NCBI GenBank assembly: GCA_009925585.1
Contig: RFYK01000001.1
Span: 1 to 64,000 of the forward strand
Reading direction: 5' to 3'
Source: Betaproteobacteria bacterium
Lineage (GTDB): Bacteria; Pseudomonadota; Gammaproteobacteria; Burkholderiales; Burkholderiaceae_C
DNA: 64,000 bases
Positions 47,434 to 56,595 of this stretch are shown piece after piece; the stretch's first letter is position 1; every line of letters starts with the position of its first letter. The notes beneath the pieces were generated by a model. That model made no database searches, was not told where the DNA came from, and saw nothing but the letters and a program-made list of their open reading frames with translations. Both the position numbers and the translations under genes were made by a program.

Positions 47434-48090
47434 TTAAAGACCAGCTGCAATTTGCCGTAACGCGTTGGCGAACACGTGTGCGGGTTGTCCGCCCGATATC
47501 AGGTGCTTGTCATTGATGATCACCGCCGGCACCGAGTGTATGCCTGCGCTGGTGTAGAAATGTTCTTTGGCGCGCACCTCTTGGGCATACCTGTCGCTTT
47601 GGAGCACGTTGCGCGCTTGGTTCACATCCAGCCCTTCGCTTTCCACAATGGCCAGCAGCACTTCATGAGAATCAATTTTTTCGCCCCGACCTTGGTAGGC
47701 GTTGAGCAAGGCTTTTTTCAATCGGTGTTGGGCTTCATGGCCCACGCTGGTTTCAGCCCAATGCAGCAAGCGGTGCGCATCGAAGGTGTTGTAGATGCGA
47801 CCACGACCGACTGGGTGAAAAGCAAATCCCACCTCGGCACCACGCGCTTTGATGTTTTGGTACATCTGTGATTGTTGTTCGGCTGTGGACCCATATTTTT
47901 TGCCCAAATGCTCGACCAAATCTTCACCTTCGGGTGACATCTGTGGGTTGAGTTCAAACGGTTGGAAATGGATGTCTGCTTGGATCTCGTCTTTCACTTC
48001 GGCAAGCGCTTGTTCAAGGGCGCCCAGACCGACCGCGCACCAAGGGCAAGCCACATCAGAGACAAAATCAATTTTCAAATGGGTGGTCAT
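47434..48090 (-). CDS. DsbA-family oxidoreductase (FrnE-like)
   Basis: This 218-residue thioredoxin-fold protein has the redox motif CPWC (VACPWCAVG) near residue 15 and the C-terminal SAGIHSVPAVIINDKHLISG containing the cis-proline. It lacks a signal peptide, which places it in the cytoplasmic FrnE/2-hydroxychromene isomerase-like group rather than periplasmic DsbA. Homologues act as disulfide oxidoreductases or isomerases under oxidative stress. AAAGGA precedes the ATG at 48090; the frame upstream lacks homology. It follows the FAD monooxygenase gene by 28 bases on the same strand. Confidence 0.87.
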   Translation of the reverse strand: MTTHLKIDFVSDVACPWCAVGLGALEQALAEVKDEIQADIHFQPFELNPQMSPEGEDLVEHLGKKYGSTAEQQSQMYQNIKARGAEVGFAFHPVGRGRIYNTFDAHRLLHWAETSVGHEAQHRLKKALLNAYQGRGEKIDSHEVLLAIVESEGLDVNQARNVLQSDRYAQEVRAKEHFYTSAGIHSVPAVIINDKHLISGGQPAHVFANALRQIAAGL

Positions 48091-48118
48091 GGAAGGCATC
48101 CTTTGTGGTGAATGAAGG

Positions 48119-49804
48119 TCAATGCAAAGCCAGCGACATGGCCAAGGCATTGACCAATTGGGCGTTGAGCGATTTGCCTTTGGCTGCCACATAGGCGTCT
48201 GGTCGCAGCAGCACCCAAGTGGATTTGTCGGCATGGCAAGCGTGTCGCAAGGCCTTGTGCGGGTCAATCACACACTCGGCCACTTGGGGCGATTTTTTAT
48301 GCACCACTTGAACTGTTCGCACGCAGGTCAAGGCATTCAAGGATTGCAATTTGGCGATGTCTTTGCGACCGAGTTCGCCAAACACCAACAGCAGCAGGTG
48401 GCCGTTTGCCCAACCCATCAGGTCAGCCAAACTGCCCAGGGTCTGGTCGGTGAATTGCAATGCGGTGTTTTGCACCATGAAGCCACCGCTGTCATCGCAC
48501 ACATCCGACAGGTCATAGCGGTTGGCTTCAGCCATGCGCCCCGTGTTGATCAACGGCCGCGCAAAAGCATGCTGCTTGGCCAGTCCGATGGTGGCGTCAC
48601 GAAACAACCGTTGCGCGCCTGGCGGCGCACGCAAATACTTGGCGGTGCGGTTGGTCACTTGAACGTTGCGTTGCGCGGCTTGCAATCGCTCTTGGTTGTA
48701 ACTGCCGAGCAACGCAGGCGGTGCATGACCACGCGACACCGCAGCGAGTTTCCATGCCAAGTTGTCGGCATCGGCAATGCCTGTGTTGCCCCCGCGCGCG
48801 CCAAACGGGCTGACCACTTTGGCGGTGTCACCAATGAAAAACACGCGGCCATGACGGAGTTGGTGCAAGCATTGCGATTTGTACGCGTAAGGGCCGACCC
48901 ACACCAATTCGCAATCGACGTTGGGGCCAAATTGCTTGCGCAGACGTTCGCGCACGACATCTTCGCGACTGACGTAAGCCGGGTCTGCATCCGGTGCCAT
49001 TTGGTAGTCGATGCGCCAAACATCATCTGCCATCAGGTGTTGCCAAACCGCGCGGTTGTCGTTGAACGGTGCTTCAATCCAGGTGTGGCGTTCTGCAGGC
49101 GGTGTGTGTTTGAAGCGCACATCGGCAATGCACCAACGGTCGTCGCCTCGTTTGCTGTCCATGGTCGCACCCACCCACGCATGAAACGGGGTGTGTGAAC
49201 CACTGGCGTCAATCACATGTTGAGCCTGTAAGCGATAGCTGCCAGCAGGGGTCTGCACCTGCAATATCACGGCCACATCGTTTTGTGAAAAAGCGGTCAC
49301 GCGGTTGTTCCAGCGCAAATCAATCAGCGGTTGAAGTTGGTTGAGTGCTTGGATGCGCTCGACCAAAAACATTTCGACGTAAAACTGCTGGATATTGATG
49401 AACGGTGGTTGCACGCTGTGTGAAAACTGTTGTCGCTCGCGCAAGTCAAACGAAAACACTTCGTCGTCCCCCGCAAACGTGCGGCCTGTTTGCCATGCCA
49501 CGCCTTTGGCAGCGATTCGGTCGTAAATGCCCAAGCGCGAAAAAATTTCCAAAGATTGTTGCGTGTAGCAAATGCCGCGGGACGATGCCCCTTTGACGCC
49601 GACGGTGTTGTCTTCGTCCAGCAGGACCGCGGCCACACCCAGTTGTGCCAAGCGGCAAGCCAGTGTCAGACCACTGAGCCCCGCACCGACGATGACAACA
49701 GGGTAAGTGGGTGCTGGTCTCCCATGGAGTTCAGGTGGTTTGACAAACGGATACGTCGGCAACTGATAAGCCGGGTATGCCGCATCGGATTTGCGCTTAG
49801 CCAC
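48119..49804 (-). CDS. FAD-dependent aromatic-ring-type monooxygenase (MhpA/PheA-like)
   Basis: This 561-residue flavoprotein hydroxylase has the N-terminal FAD motif VVIVGAGLSGLTLACRL, DG-type motif within VIDASGSHTPFHAWVG and the second FAD site FFIGDTAKVVSPFGARGGNTG. A C-terminal thioredoxin-like region of about 150 residues is typical of 3-(3-hydroxyphenyl)propionate and phenol hydroxylases. The GTG at 49804 overlaps the end of the VOC gene by 8 bases, so they are coupled. The two may act in ring hydroxylation followed by cleavage or processing; the substrate is unknown. Confidence 0.86.
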   Translation of the reverse strand: MAKRKSDAAYPAYQLPTYPFVKPPELHGRPAPTYPVVIVGAGLSGLTLACRLAQLGVAAVLLDEDNTVGVKGASSRGICYTQQSLEIFSRLGIYDRIAAKGVAWQTGRTFAGDDEVFSFDLRERQQFSHSVQPPFINIQQFYVEMFLVERIQALNQLQPLIDLRWNNRVTAFSQNDVAVILQVQTPAGSYRLQAQHVIDASGSHTPFHAWVGATMDSKRGDDRWCIADVRFKHTPPAERHTWIEAPFNDNRAVWQHLMADDVWRIDYQMAPDADPAYVSREDVVRERLRKQFGPNVDCELVWVGPYAYKSQCLHQLRHGRVFFIGDTAKVVSPFGARGGNTGIADADNLAWKLAAVSRGHAPPALLGSYNQERLQAAQRNVQVTNRTAKYLRAPPGAQRLFRDATIGLAKQHAFARPLINTGRMAEANRYDLSDVCDDSGGFMVQNTALQFTDQTLGSLADLMGWANGHLLLLVFGELGRKDIAKLQSLNALTCVRTVQVVHKKSPQVAECVIDPHKALRHACHADKSTWVLLRPDAYVAAKGKSLNAQLVNALAMSLALH

Positions 49805-50339
49805 GGTGCTGATGGCGTTCGCGTTTGAGTGCGGTCCAAGCGTCGAGTTGGTCGCGCACGTTTTGGCTTTCGCGGTGCATTTGTTCGGCAGTGGCGACTT
49901 GCGCACTCAATTCCAAGCGAATGCCATTGGGATCGAAAAAGTAAATGCTTTTGAAAATTCGGTGATCGGTGATGCCCAACACTTCGATGCCATGTGCTTC
50001 AAGCCGTTGCTTGCTGTCTTCCAGCGCTTGAATATTTTCAACGCTGAAGGCGATGTGGTTCACCCAGGCCGGTGTGTTCGGTGAGGGCAGGGCGGCGGTG
50101 TCGTCTCCTAAATCGAAAAAAGCAATGAACGAGCCGTCTTGCAATCGAAAAAAGAAATGGGTGTAAGGACAGTATTCGCCGGTGCTGGGCACATGGTCGT
50201 TTTGTATCAGGTGATAGAGCGGCAAGCCCAAGATGTCTTCGTAAAAATGCCGTGTCTCTTCCGCATCACGCGCGCGGTAGGCGTAATGGTGAAGTTGCAA
50301 AACTTTGGCGGGTGGAGGCAATGACGAGGTATCTGGCAT
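49797..50339 (-). CDS. VOC-family (glyoxalase/extradiol-dioxygenase fold) protein
   Basis: This 180-residue protein has two beta-alpha-beta modules of the VOC fold: LQLHHYAYRARDAEETRHFYEDILGLPL (parts LQLHHYAYRA and FYEDILGLPL) and WVNHIAFSVENIQAL. Likely metal ligands are the His of LHHYAY, the His of VNHIAF and the Glu of DPNGIRLEL, consistent with a functional metal site. It resembles dioxygenase-like proteins linked to ring-hydroxylating flavoproteins. It is upstream of, and overlaps, the monooxygenase gene. The 297-base gap upstream holds its promoter region and that of the divergent rubrerythrin operon. Confidence 0.83.
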   Translation of the reverse strand: MPDTSSLPPPAKVLQLHHYAYRARDAEETRHFYEDILGLPLYHLIQNDHVPSTGEYCPYTHFFFRLQDGSFIAFFDLGDDTAALPSPNTPAWVNHIAFSVENIQALEDSKQRLEAHGIEVLGITDHRIFKSIYFFDPNGIRLELSAQVATAEQMHRESQNVRDQLDAWTALKRERHQHRG

Positions 50340-50477
50340 GGCTATTTAAAAGGTGACCGATCCAGTTTACTGGAGCCATCCACCCGCGATGCCAGTCGCC
50401 AGTGTTCGCCTGTGTTGACACTGGGCAGTCCAAACGGTTGCCCGTCCATGAATAAGCATCCAAATGAATTACTTTTG

Positions 50478-50507
50478 ATTGATTAAATAATTACAAGCAA
50501 AATCAAT
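50478..50507. promoter_or_regulatory. AT-rich inverted repeat in the VOC/rubrerythrin divergent region
   Basis: ATTGATT (50478-50484) and AATCAAT (50501-50507) are 7-base arms around a 16-base AT-rich spacer in the 297-base gap between divergent genes. It faintly resembles FNR-type half sites (TTGAT) but spacing does not match. The rest of the gap holds no gene. A clear sigma70 promoter is not evident. Confidence 0.4.
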
Positions 50508-50636
50508 GATCGATAGCCAGACTCAATACCTTGCATTGAAACAACTCATTGGACTTGCCTGGTTCAGGCGCATACCCTCTCGCTTGTCTTTGGCGATCAT
50601 TGCCAGAGCAAGTTCAACAACCATAGGAGATTTCTC

Positions 50637-51059
50637 ATGTCAGCTCTCAAAGGCTCTAAGACGGAAGAAAACCTGAAAGCCGCCTTCGCAGGTGAGTCTC
50701 AGGCCAACCGCCGTTACCTGTATTTCGCAAACAAAGCCGACGTGGAAGGCCAAAACGATGTGGCTGCTTTGTTCCGCTCCACCGCTGAAGGCGAAACCGG
50801 CCATGCACACGGCCACCTCGAATGGCTCGAGCAGTGCGGCGACCCCGCCACGGGTTTGCCAATTGGCGCCACCCGTGACAACCTGAAAGCCGCGGTGGCT
50901 GGCGAAACCCACGAGTACACCGACATGTACCCTGGCATGGCCAAAACCGCGCGTGAAGAAGGCCACGATGAAATCGCTGACTGGTTCGAAACTTTGGCCA
51001 AGGCTGAGCGTTCACACGCCAACCGTTATGCCAAGGCGTTGGCTGAATTGGTCGATTGA
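50637..51059 (+). CDS. Rubrerythrin-like di-iron protein without rubredoxin domain
   Basis: This 140-residue ferritin-like protein carries the rubrerythrin di-iron ligands: E20 region [26 protein letters not shown], then [14 protein letters not shown] and [10 protein letters not shown] (ExxH motifs). Rubrerythrins reduce hydrogen peroxide to water using electrons from a C-terminal rubredoxin domain; that domain is missing here, so an external donor is needed. The downstream Fe-S oxidoreductase may be that donor. TAGGAGA precedes the ATG at 50637. It heads a three-gene operon with the GlpC-like and DUF3501 genes. Confidence 0.9.
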   Translation: MSALKGSKTEENLKAAFAGESQANRRYLYFANKADVEGQNDVAALFRSTAEGETGHAHGHLEWLEQCGDPATGLPIGATRDNLKAAVAGETHEYTDMYPGMAKTAREEGHDEIADWFETLAKAERSHANRYAKALAELVD

Positions 51060-51117
51060 TTTTGATCAGGCGTTAAGCGCAAGGCGTTGCCTTTCATCGG
51101 GCAGCGCCTTTCTCTGA

Positions 51118-52491
51118 ATGCCGGACGTCGACAGGTCATACCGGCGGCGAGAAGGCAGTCTAGAAGCACCTACACGCCATCCGTTGGATTGGCTCAACCC
51201 TGACTTCTACAACGAAGAAGCTTGCTTCACTGAAATGGAGCGCATCTTTGACATTTGCCACGGTTGCCGTCGGTGCGTGAGTTTGTGCGGTTCATTTCCT
51301 ACCTTGTTTGATCTGGTGGACGAGGGTGCGACCGGTGAGCTCGACGGGGTAGACAAGAAAGATTATTGGAAAGTGGTCGATCAGTGTTATTTGTGCGACC
51401 TTTGCTACTTGACCAAATGCCCGTATGTGCCGCCGCACGAATGGAATTTGGATTTCCCGCACACCATGTTGCGTGCCAAGGCCATCAAATTTCAAAAGGG
51501 CGAAGTCACCGCTGGCGAAAAATTCCTCGCGTCCACTGATACGCACGGTCAATTCGCAGGCATTCCGATCGTGGTGCAAGCGGTCAACGCCATCAACAAA
51601 ACCGGTTTGGCTCGCTCTGTCATGGAGTCCACCTTGGGTGTTGACAAGGCGGCTTGGTTGCCCGAATTGGCCACCAAAAAATTCCGTTCATCCGCCCCCA
51701 AGGCCAAATCGAACAAAGTGGTGGATGGTGAAAAAACACCGGGCAAAGTCGTGATTTATTCGACCTGCTATGTCAATTACAACGAGCCAGGCATTGGCAT
51801 GGATTTGCTCAAAATCCTTGACCACAACGACATCCCTTATGAATTGGTGTCCAAAGAAAAATGCTGCGGCATGCCCAAATTGGAATTGGGCGACTTGCAA
51901 TCGGTGGATGCCAACAAGCAAATCAACATGCCCGTGTTGGCCAAATATGCGCGAGAGGGTTATGCCATTTTGAGTGCAGTGCCGTCTTGTACGTTGATGT
52001 TCAAACAAGAGCTGCCACTCATGTACCCAGAAGACCCTGAAACACAGTTGGTCAAAGAACACATGTGGGACCCGTTCGAATACCTGATGGCGCGCAAACG
52101 CGATGGTCTGCTGAAAACCGAATTCCCCGAGTCGTTGGGTAACGTCAGTTACCAAATACCTTGCCATGGACGGGTGCAAAACATTGGCAAGAAGACCGAA
52201 GAAATGCTCAAGATGATTCCCGACACCACCATCAATACCATTGAGCGTTGCTCGGGTCATGCGGGAACCTACGGCGTGAAAAAAGCCACACACGCTTACG
52301 CCATGAAAATTGGCAAGCCGGTGGTCAAAGCCATGGCCACCATGAAAGACGGCAGCAAACCGGATTACATCAGTTCAGATTGCCCGCTGGGGGGGCACCA
52401 CATCGCGCAGGGTTTTGAAGCCAGCGGACAAGCCGTGCCTGAATTGCAGCACCCGATCAGTTTGGTGGCCAAGGCCTATGGCTTGACTTGA
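51118..52491 (+). CDS. GlpC/HdrD-like iron-sulfur oxidoreductase with CCG domains
   Basis: This 457-residue protein has two 4Fe-4S motifs (C47, C50, C53, C57 and C90, C93, C96, C101), then two cysteine-rich CCG-type domains: KCCGMPKLELGD in the first and RCSGHAGTYG in the second, where one cysteine of CCG is Ser. It resembles the electron-transfer subunit GlpC of anaerobic glycerol-3-phosphate dehydrogenase and heterodisulfide reductase. No GlpA/GlpB partner is adjacent. It lies between the rubrerythrin and DUF3501 genes, an association I recall from other betaproteobacteria. Delivery of electrons to rubrerythrin is an inference. There is no signal peptide or membrane segment. Confidence 0.85.
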   Translation: MPDVDRSYRRREGSLEAPTRHPLDWLNPDFYNEEACFTEMERIFDICHGCRRCVSLCGSFPTLFDLVDEGATGELDGVDKKDYWKVVDQCYLCDLCYLTKCPYVPPHEWNLDFPHTMLRAKAIKFQKGEVTAGEKFLASTDTHGQFAGIPIVVQAVNAINKTGLARSVMESTLGVDKAAWLPELATKKFRSSAPKAKSNKVVDGEKTPGKVVIYSTCYVNYNEPGIGMDLLKILDHNDIPYELVSKEKCCGMPKLELGDLQSVDANKQINMPVLAKYAREGYAILSAVPSCTLMFKQELPLMYPEDPETQLVKEHMWDPFEYLMARKRDGLLKTEFPESLGNVSYQIPCHGRVQNIGKKTEEMLKMIPDTTINTIERCSGHAGTYGVKKATHAYAMKIGKPVVKAMATMKDGSKPDYISSDCPLGGHHIAQGFEASGQAVPELQHPISLVAKAYGLT

Positions 52492-52521
52492 TTGCTCTGT
52501 TTTGTAAAGAGAGAAACGCAC

Positions 52522-53112
52522 ATGCAAATCACTGGAAACATCACCGCCGACAGTCTCATGACTTTAGAGGCCTACAGCAAATTTCGCAAAAACCACAAAG
52601 CCGAAGTGTTGGCACACCGCAAATTGCGTTCGGTGCATTTGGGCGAGCACATCACTTTGCAATTTGAAAGTGAAACCACGATCCGCTACCAAATCCAAGA
52701 AATGCTGCGCATTGAAAAAATATTTGAAGAAGAAGGCATTCAGCAAGAGATTGATGCGTATGCACCGCTCGTGCCGGATGGCAGCAATTGGAAAGCCACC
52801 ATGCTGATCGAATACCCAGATGTGAATGAACGCAAGCGTGAACTCGCGCGGCTCATTGGCGTGGAAGACCGCATGTTCATCGAGGTTGAAGGCCATGAGC
52901 GTGTTTACGCCATCGCAGATGAAGACCTCGACCGAGAAAACGATGAAAAAACGTCTGCGGTGCATTTTGTGCGGTTTGAGTTTTCTCCCGCCACCAAGGC
53001 CGCCATCAAAGCCGGCGCTGCTGTGAAACTCGGCTGCGATCACACCCATTACCCGGCGCACACCGCCATTTCTGCCGAAGCGCTGGCGTCGCTGGCAGGT
53101 GATTTGAAATAA
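52522..53112 (+). CDS. DUF3501 family protein
   Basis: This 196-residue protein matches DUF3501: LEAYSKFRKNHKAEVLAHRK, HLGEHITLQFESETTIRYQI and ALVPDGSNWKATMLIEYPD-like blocks (PDGSNWKATMLIEYPD) are the conserved parts. It has one cysteine (KLGCDH) and no membrane segment. The function is unknown; the family is nearly always encoded next to a GlpC-like Fe-S protein and rubrerythrin, so it is likely part of that redox module. The ATG at 52522 follows AGAGAAACGCAC, 30 bases after the previous stop. Confidence 0.82.
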   Translation: MQITGNITADSLMTLEAYSKFRKNHKAEVLAHRKLRSVHLGEHITLQFESETTIRYQIQEMLRIEKIFEEEGIQQEIDAYAPLVPDGSNWKATMLIEYPDVNERKRELARLIGVEDRMFIEVEGHERVYAIADEDLDRENDEKTSAVHFVRFEFSPATKAAIKAGAAVKLGCDHTHYPAHTAISAEALASLAGDLK

Positions 53113-53229
53113 CCGCTGTCAGCCAAGACAGGCACTGACCGAGGCAAAGCCTCATCGGACAGTTTGCGGTTGACAAAAGGTCAGCGTGAGCCAAATACAA
53201 GCGAGGCTGACTGCCCCGATAATCCTGCC

Positions 53230-54006
53230 ATGCTTTTTCTTCTGTCCCCCGCCAAATCACTCGACTACGCCTCTGCTTTGCCGGCCGTCACGGCGACCGC
53301 ACCGCTGTTCGTGCCTCAGTCGTCAGAGCTGATAGGCACGCTGAAGAAAAAATCTGCGCGTCAAATTGCAGAGTTGATGGACTTGAGTGATGCATTGGCC
53401 ACACTCAATGTGCAGCGTTACAAGGCGTGGTCACCTGAGTTCAATGAACAAAATGCGCGTCCTGCGCTGTTGGCCTTTAATGGCGATGTTTACGAAGGCT
53501 TGGATGCCAAAAGCCTCACGCCAAAGCAACTGCAATGGGCGCAACAACATGTCGCCATCCTCAGTGGTTTGTATGGCGTGCTGCGTCCATTGGACCTGAT
53601 GCAAGCCTACCGCCTTGAAATGGGCACGGCTCTCAAGCATGGCAAGCACCACAACCTTTACCAATTTTGGGGTGCTCAAATCGCGGAGTACCTCAACCAA
53701 CATCTCGCCCCACACAAAGACCCGGTCATCGTCAATCTGGCGTCACAAGAATATGCCAAAGCCGTTGACCGGCGGGTGTTGAAGGCGCGAGTCATCGAGT
53801 GCGTTTTTCAAGATCACAAAAACGGTCAATACAAGATCATCAGTTTTTTTGCGAAACGCGCGCGTGGTTTGATGGCCAGATTTGCCATCCAGCATCAGGT
53901 CAAAACCCCGAAAGCATTGGAAGCTTTTGATGCAGAAGGGTATGCGTTTGCGCCTGACGTATCGGACGCGGACACACTGGTGTTTCGCCGTCACACCACC
54001 GATTGA
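53230..54006 (+). CDS. yaaA: Peroxide stress protein YaaA
   Basis: YaaA (DUF328) lowers free iron during hydrogen peroxide stress, limiting Fenton damage, and has DNA-binding ability in E. coli. The 258-residue protein starts MLFLLSPAKSLDYAS and contains YKAWSPEFNEQNARPALLAFNGDVYEGL (parts NARPALLAFNGD, VYEGL), VLRPLDLMQAYRLEMGT and FFAKRARGLMARF, all diagnostic. Placement just after the rubrerythrin operon (117-base gap) strengthens a peroxide/iron context. A short GAGGC/GCCTC hairpin lies in that gap at 53141-53153. The hydrolase gene follows 8 bases later. Confidence 0.94.
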   Translation: MLFLLSPAKSLDYASALPAVTATAPLFVPQSSELIGTLKKKSARQIAELMDLSDALATLNVQRYKAWSPEFNEQNARPALLAFNGDVYEGLDAKSLTPKQLQWAQQHVAILSGLYGVLRPLDLMQAYRLEMGTALKHGKHHNLYQFWGAQIAEYLNQHLAPHKDPVIVNLASQEYAKAVDRRVLKARVIECVFQDHKNGQYKIISFFAKRARGLMARFAIQHQVKTPKALEAFDAEGYAFAPDVSDADTLVFRRHTTD

Positions 54007-54014
54007 ACAGTCAC

Positions 54015-54905
54015 ATGCAAATCTACGTCAACAACCTGCGCTTGCAAGTCGAAGACACCGGTGAGCGAGATCGCCCTGCGGTGTTGTTGATTGCTGGCAT
54101 GTCCATGCAACTCATTGTGTGGCCTGACGCCATGCTCAAGGCGTTGCATGACGCAGGTTTTCGGGTGGTGAGGTTTGACAACCGGGACAACGGTTTGTCT
54201 GAATCGTTGGATGCGTTGGGAACGCCCAATTTGTGGTGGTTCATGTTGCAACAAAAATTGGGCTGGCAACCCCAACCGCCCTACACCATCGAAGACATGA
54301 TGCGAGATGCATTGGGTGTGATGGACCATTTGCAATTGCAACAAGCACATGTGGTGGGTGTCAGCATGGGTGGAATGATTGGGCAACGCTTGGCCGCTGC
54401 TGCGCCACACAGGCTTTGGAGTTTGACCAGCATCATGAGCACCAGTGGCGCCAAAGGGTTGCCTGGTCCCACCCCTGCCATGCGTCGGGTGTTGATGACG
54501 CCGCCCGCTCCTGCTGGCAGTGCTGCAGCCCGCGCACAAGCCATGCGATTTGTGAATGCCTTGGCCGGTCCCGGCTTCGTTCATCCGGTCGGTTCACAAG
54601 CGCAATTGGTGGAAGACTCGTTACAACGCAGCCATCGACCCGCTGGCAGTTACCGACAAATGCTGGCCGCCATGGCCGATCGCGATCGCTGGCGTTTGCT
54701 GTCGCGCATCACGGCGCCCACCTTGGTGATTCACGGCACGGCCGACCCGTTGATCCCTTTTGCTTGCGCCCAAGACACCGCGGCACGCATACCCGGTGCC
54801 AAGCTCTTTGGCATTGAGGGCATGGGCCATGATTTCCCACCAGGTGCAGTCACTCAGTTGAATGCGCGATTGCTGCCTTTTTTGCAAGCCCACACCCCTT
54901 TATGA
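54015..54905 (+). CDS. Alpha/beta-fold hydrolase
   Basis: This 296-residue hydrolase has the nucleophile elbow [10 protein letters not shown] (catalytic Ser), the oxyanion region [18 protein letters not shown], the acid [15 protein letters not shown] and the His of [10 protein letters not shown]. It resembles the RdmC/aclacinomycin-methylesterase-like branch. The substrate is unknown. The ATG at 54015 is favoured over TTG 54003, which overlaps yaaA. Its stop overlaps queF by 4 bases, so these are translationally coupled. Confidence 0.88.
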   Translation: MQIYVNNLRLQVEDTGERDRPAVLLIAGMSMQLIVWPDAMLKALHDAGFRVVRFDNRDNGLSESLDALGTPNLWWFMLQQKLGWQPQPPYTIEDMMRDALGVMDHLQLQQAHVVGVSMGGMIGQRLAAAAPHRLWSLTSIMSTSGAKGLPGPTPAMRRVLMTPPAPAGSAAARAQAMRFVNALAGPGFVHPVGSQAQLVEDSLQRSHRPAGSYRQMLAAMADRDRWRLLSRITAPTLVIHGTADPLIPFACAQDTAARIPGAKLFGIEGMGHDFPPGAVTQLNARLLPFLQAHTPL

Positions 54906-55747
54906 ATTCACCTGACCAATCCTTGCTGGGCAAAACGGTGGGCTACGCCGATCAATACGACGCCAGTTTGCTTTACCCCTTGCCGCGCGCCACACAGCGC
55001 GCAGACATTGGCGTCCACGGTCAACCCGTGTTTTTGGGTGCCGATGTATGGACCGCATACGAACTGAGTTGGCTCAATGTGCGAGGCAAACCTCAAGTGG
55101 CGATGGGGCGATTCATCGTTCCATGTGAAAGCACGCACTTGGTCGAAAGCAAATCGCTCAAGCTCTACCTCAACAGTTTGAACAACACGCGTTTTGCTTC
55201 AGCAGACGAAGTGAAACAAACCTTGCAAAACGATCTCAGCGCCGCGGTCTGGCAGGGTGGTGTGGTGCAGTCATCAGTTGGGGTGCAGTTGCTGCTGCCT
55301 GAACAATTTGGCCTTGAAAAAATCCAAGACTTGCAAGGTGTGAACCTGGACCGGTTGGACCTGGACTGCACCCACTACCAGCCCGCCCCCGAATTGCTGA
55401 GTGCGGCTTCAACTGAACAACCGGTGACCGAAACTTTGATCAGCCATTTGCTCAAAAGCAATTGTTTGGTGACCGGTCAACCCGACTGGGGCAGTGTCAG
55501 CATCAGCTACAGCGGGCCGCAAATAGATCAAGCGGGTTTATTGCAATACATCGTCAGCTTTCGCAACCACCATGAATTCCATGAACATTGCGTAGAACGC
55601 ATTTACATGGACATCATGCGCCGGTGTCAACCCACCAAATTGTGTGTGCAGGCGCGTTACACGCGCCGTGGTGGGGTGGACATCAACCCGTGGCGAAGCA
55701 GCCATCCACAGGCCATGCCGCCGCAAATTCGCACCGCCAGACAATGA
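54902..55747 (+). CDS. queF: NADPH-dependent 7-cyano-7-deazaguanine reductase QueF (long form)
   Basis: QueF reduces preQ0 to preQ1 in queuosine tRNA modification. The 281-residue protein is the two-domain type: the QueF motif ESKSLKLYL in the N-terminal half and the catalytic cysteine and aspartate in [12 protein letters not shown] in the C-terminal half, with the glutamate of [10 protein letters not shown]. Its length equals the E. coli type. The ATGA overlap with the hydrolase fixes the start. It converges with the crotonase gene (11 bases). Confidence 0.95.
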   Translation: MNSPDQSLLGKTVGYADQYDASLLYPLPRATQRADIGVHGQPVFLGADVWTAYELSWLNVRGKPQVAMGRFIVPCESTHLVESKSLKLYLNSLNNTRFASADEVKQTLQNDLSAAVWQGGVVQSSVGVQLLLPEQFGLEKIQDLQGVNLDRLDLDCTHYQPAPELLSAASTEQPVTETLISHLLKSNCLVTGQPDWGSVSISYSGPQIDQAGLLQYIVSFRNHHEFHEHCVERIYMDIMRRCQPTKLCVQARYTRRGGVDINPWRSSHPQAMPPQIRTARQ

Positions 55748-55758
55748 GTCCCAAGCCG

Positions 55759-56595
55759 CTAGTCTTTGAAACTTTTGAGCGCTGACAAGTCGGGAAACAC
55801 CGCGGCTTTTTTGGCTTGAAACGCAGCGATGGCTTGCTGGACATGGGCATTGCTCCAAATGCCGCTTTGCAACCAACCCATTTGTTTCAACGCATCGTCC
55901 ACGCTGTGGTCTCGCGCGTAATGCAATGCCTGTTTGGTGCCCCACACCGCCACGGGCGGCTTGGCCGCTATTTCTTGCGCGGCTTTCATGGCAGCGGCCA
56001 AAGCAGAAGCTGCGTCAGGCAACACTTCGTTGACCAACCCGTATTGCAGTGCTTTGTCAGCGCCCATGCGACGACCGGTGTAAGCGAGTTCTTTGACCAA
56101 CGCCATGGGCATGAGTTTGGGTAACCGCTGCAAGGTGCCGACATCGGCCACCATGCCAATGTTGATTTCTTGGATACAGAAAAACGCATCGGCACTGGCG
56201 TAGCGCATGCATGCCGCCGTCACCATGTCCACCGCACCACCAATGCAACCGCCTTGAATCGCCACCAACACTGGGATGCGCAATGTCTCTAAACGCGTGA
56301 AGGTGGCTTGCAAACCACTGAGCATGTCAGAAATGGCTGCGCGACCTTCAGCGGTTTGGTCATCCATGCTGACCGAGCCGCCGAAGGCATCCAGTGACAT
56401 GCCAGCGCTGAAATGTTTGCCTGTGCTGCTGATCACCAATGCACGCGCTTCTTGGCCTTGGTGAAGATGGTGCAAGGCATCATCGAGTTCGCGCCAAAAC
56501 TGCATGTCCAAGGTGTTCATGCGATCGGGACGGTTCATCACCATGTGGGCGATGTGTTGGTCAATGGTCAGCTCAAAACAGGTCGGCTTGTTCAT
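55759..56595 (-). CDS. Crotonase-family protein (dienoyl-CoA isomerase-like)
   Basis: This 278-residue crotonase-fold enzyme has LVISSTGKHFSAGMSLDAF, QGGCIGGAVDMVTAACMRYAS (parts GGCIGGAVDM, ACMRYAS) and DAFFCIQEINIGMVADVGTL. The Asp in MVADVG and the acidic residues at the other site match the delta3,5-delta2,4-dienoyl-CoA isomerase pattern rather than enoyl-CoA hydratase, which has paired glutamates. It would serve degradation of unsaturated fatty acids. Its start at 56595 lies 23 bases inside the end of dinB, so the two are probably co-transcribed. Confidence 0.87.
   Translation of the reverse strand: MNKPTCFELTIDQHIAHMVMNRPDRMNTLDMQFWRELDDALHHLHQGQEARALVISSTGKHFSAGMSLDAFGGSVSMDDQTAEGRAAISDMLSGLQATFTRLETLRIPVLVAIQGGCIGGAVDMVTAACMRYASADAFFCIQEINIGMVADVGTLQRLPKLMPMALVKELAYTGRRMGADKALQYGLVNEVLPDAASALAAAMKAAQEIAAKPPVAVWGTKQALHYARDHSVDDALKQMGWLQSGIWSNAHVQQAIAAFQAKKAAVFPDLSALKSFKD

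Noticed and set aside
47434-48267. Start of the DsbA-like protein at 48267
   Set aside because: The first 59 residues lack any fold character and lie in the end of the monooxygenase gene; the ribosome binding site supports 48090.
48122-49198. 358-codon plus-strand frame opposite the FAD monooxygenase
   Set aside because: The opposite strand has clear FAD motifs over the same interval.
53141-53153. Hairpin GAGGC/GCCTC after the DUF3501 gene as a terminator
   Set aside because: The stem is only 5 bases and no T-run follows.
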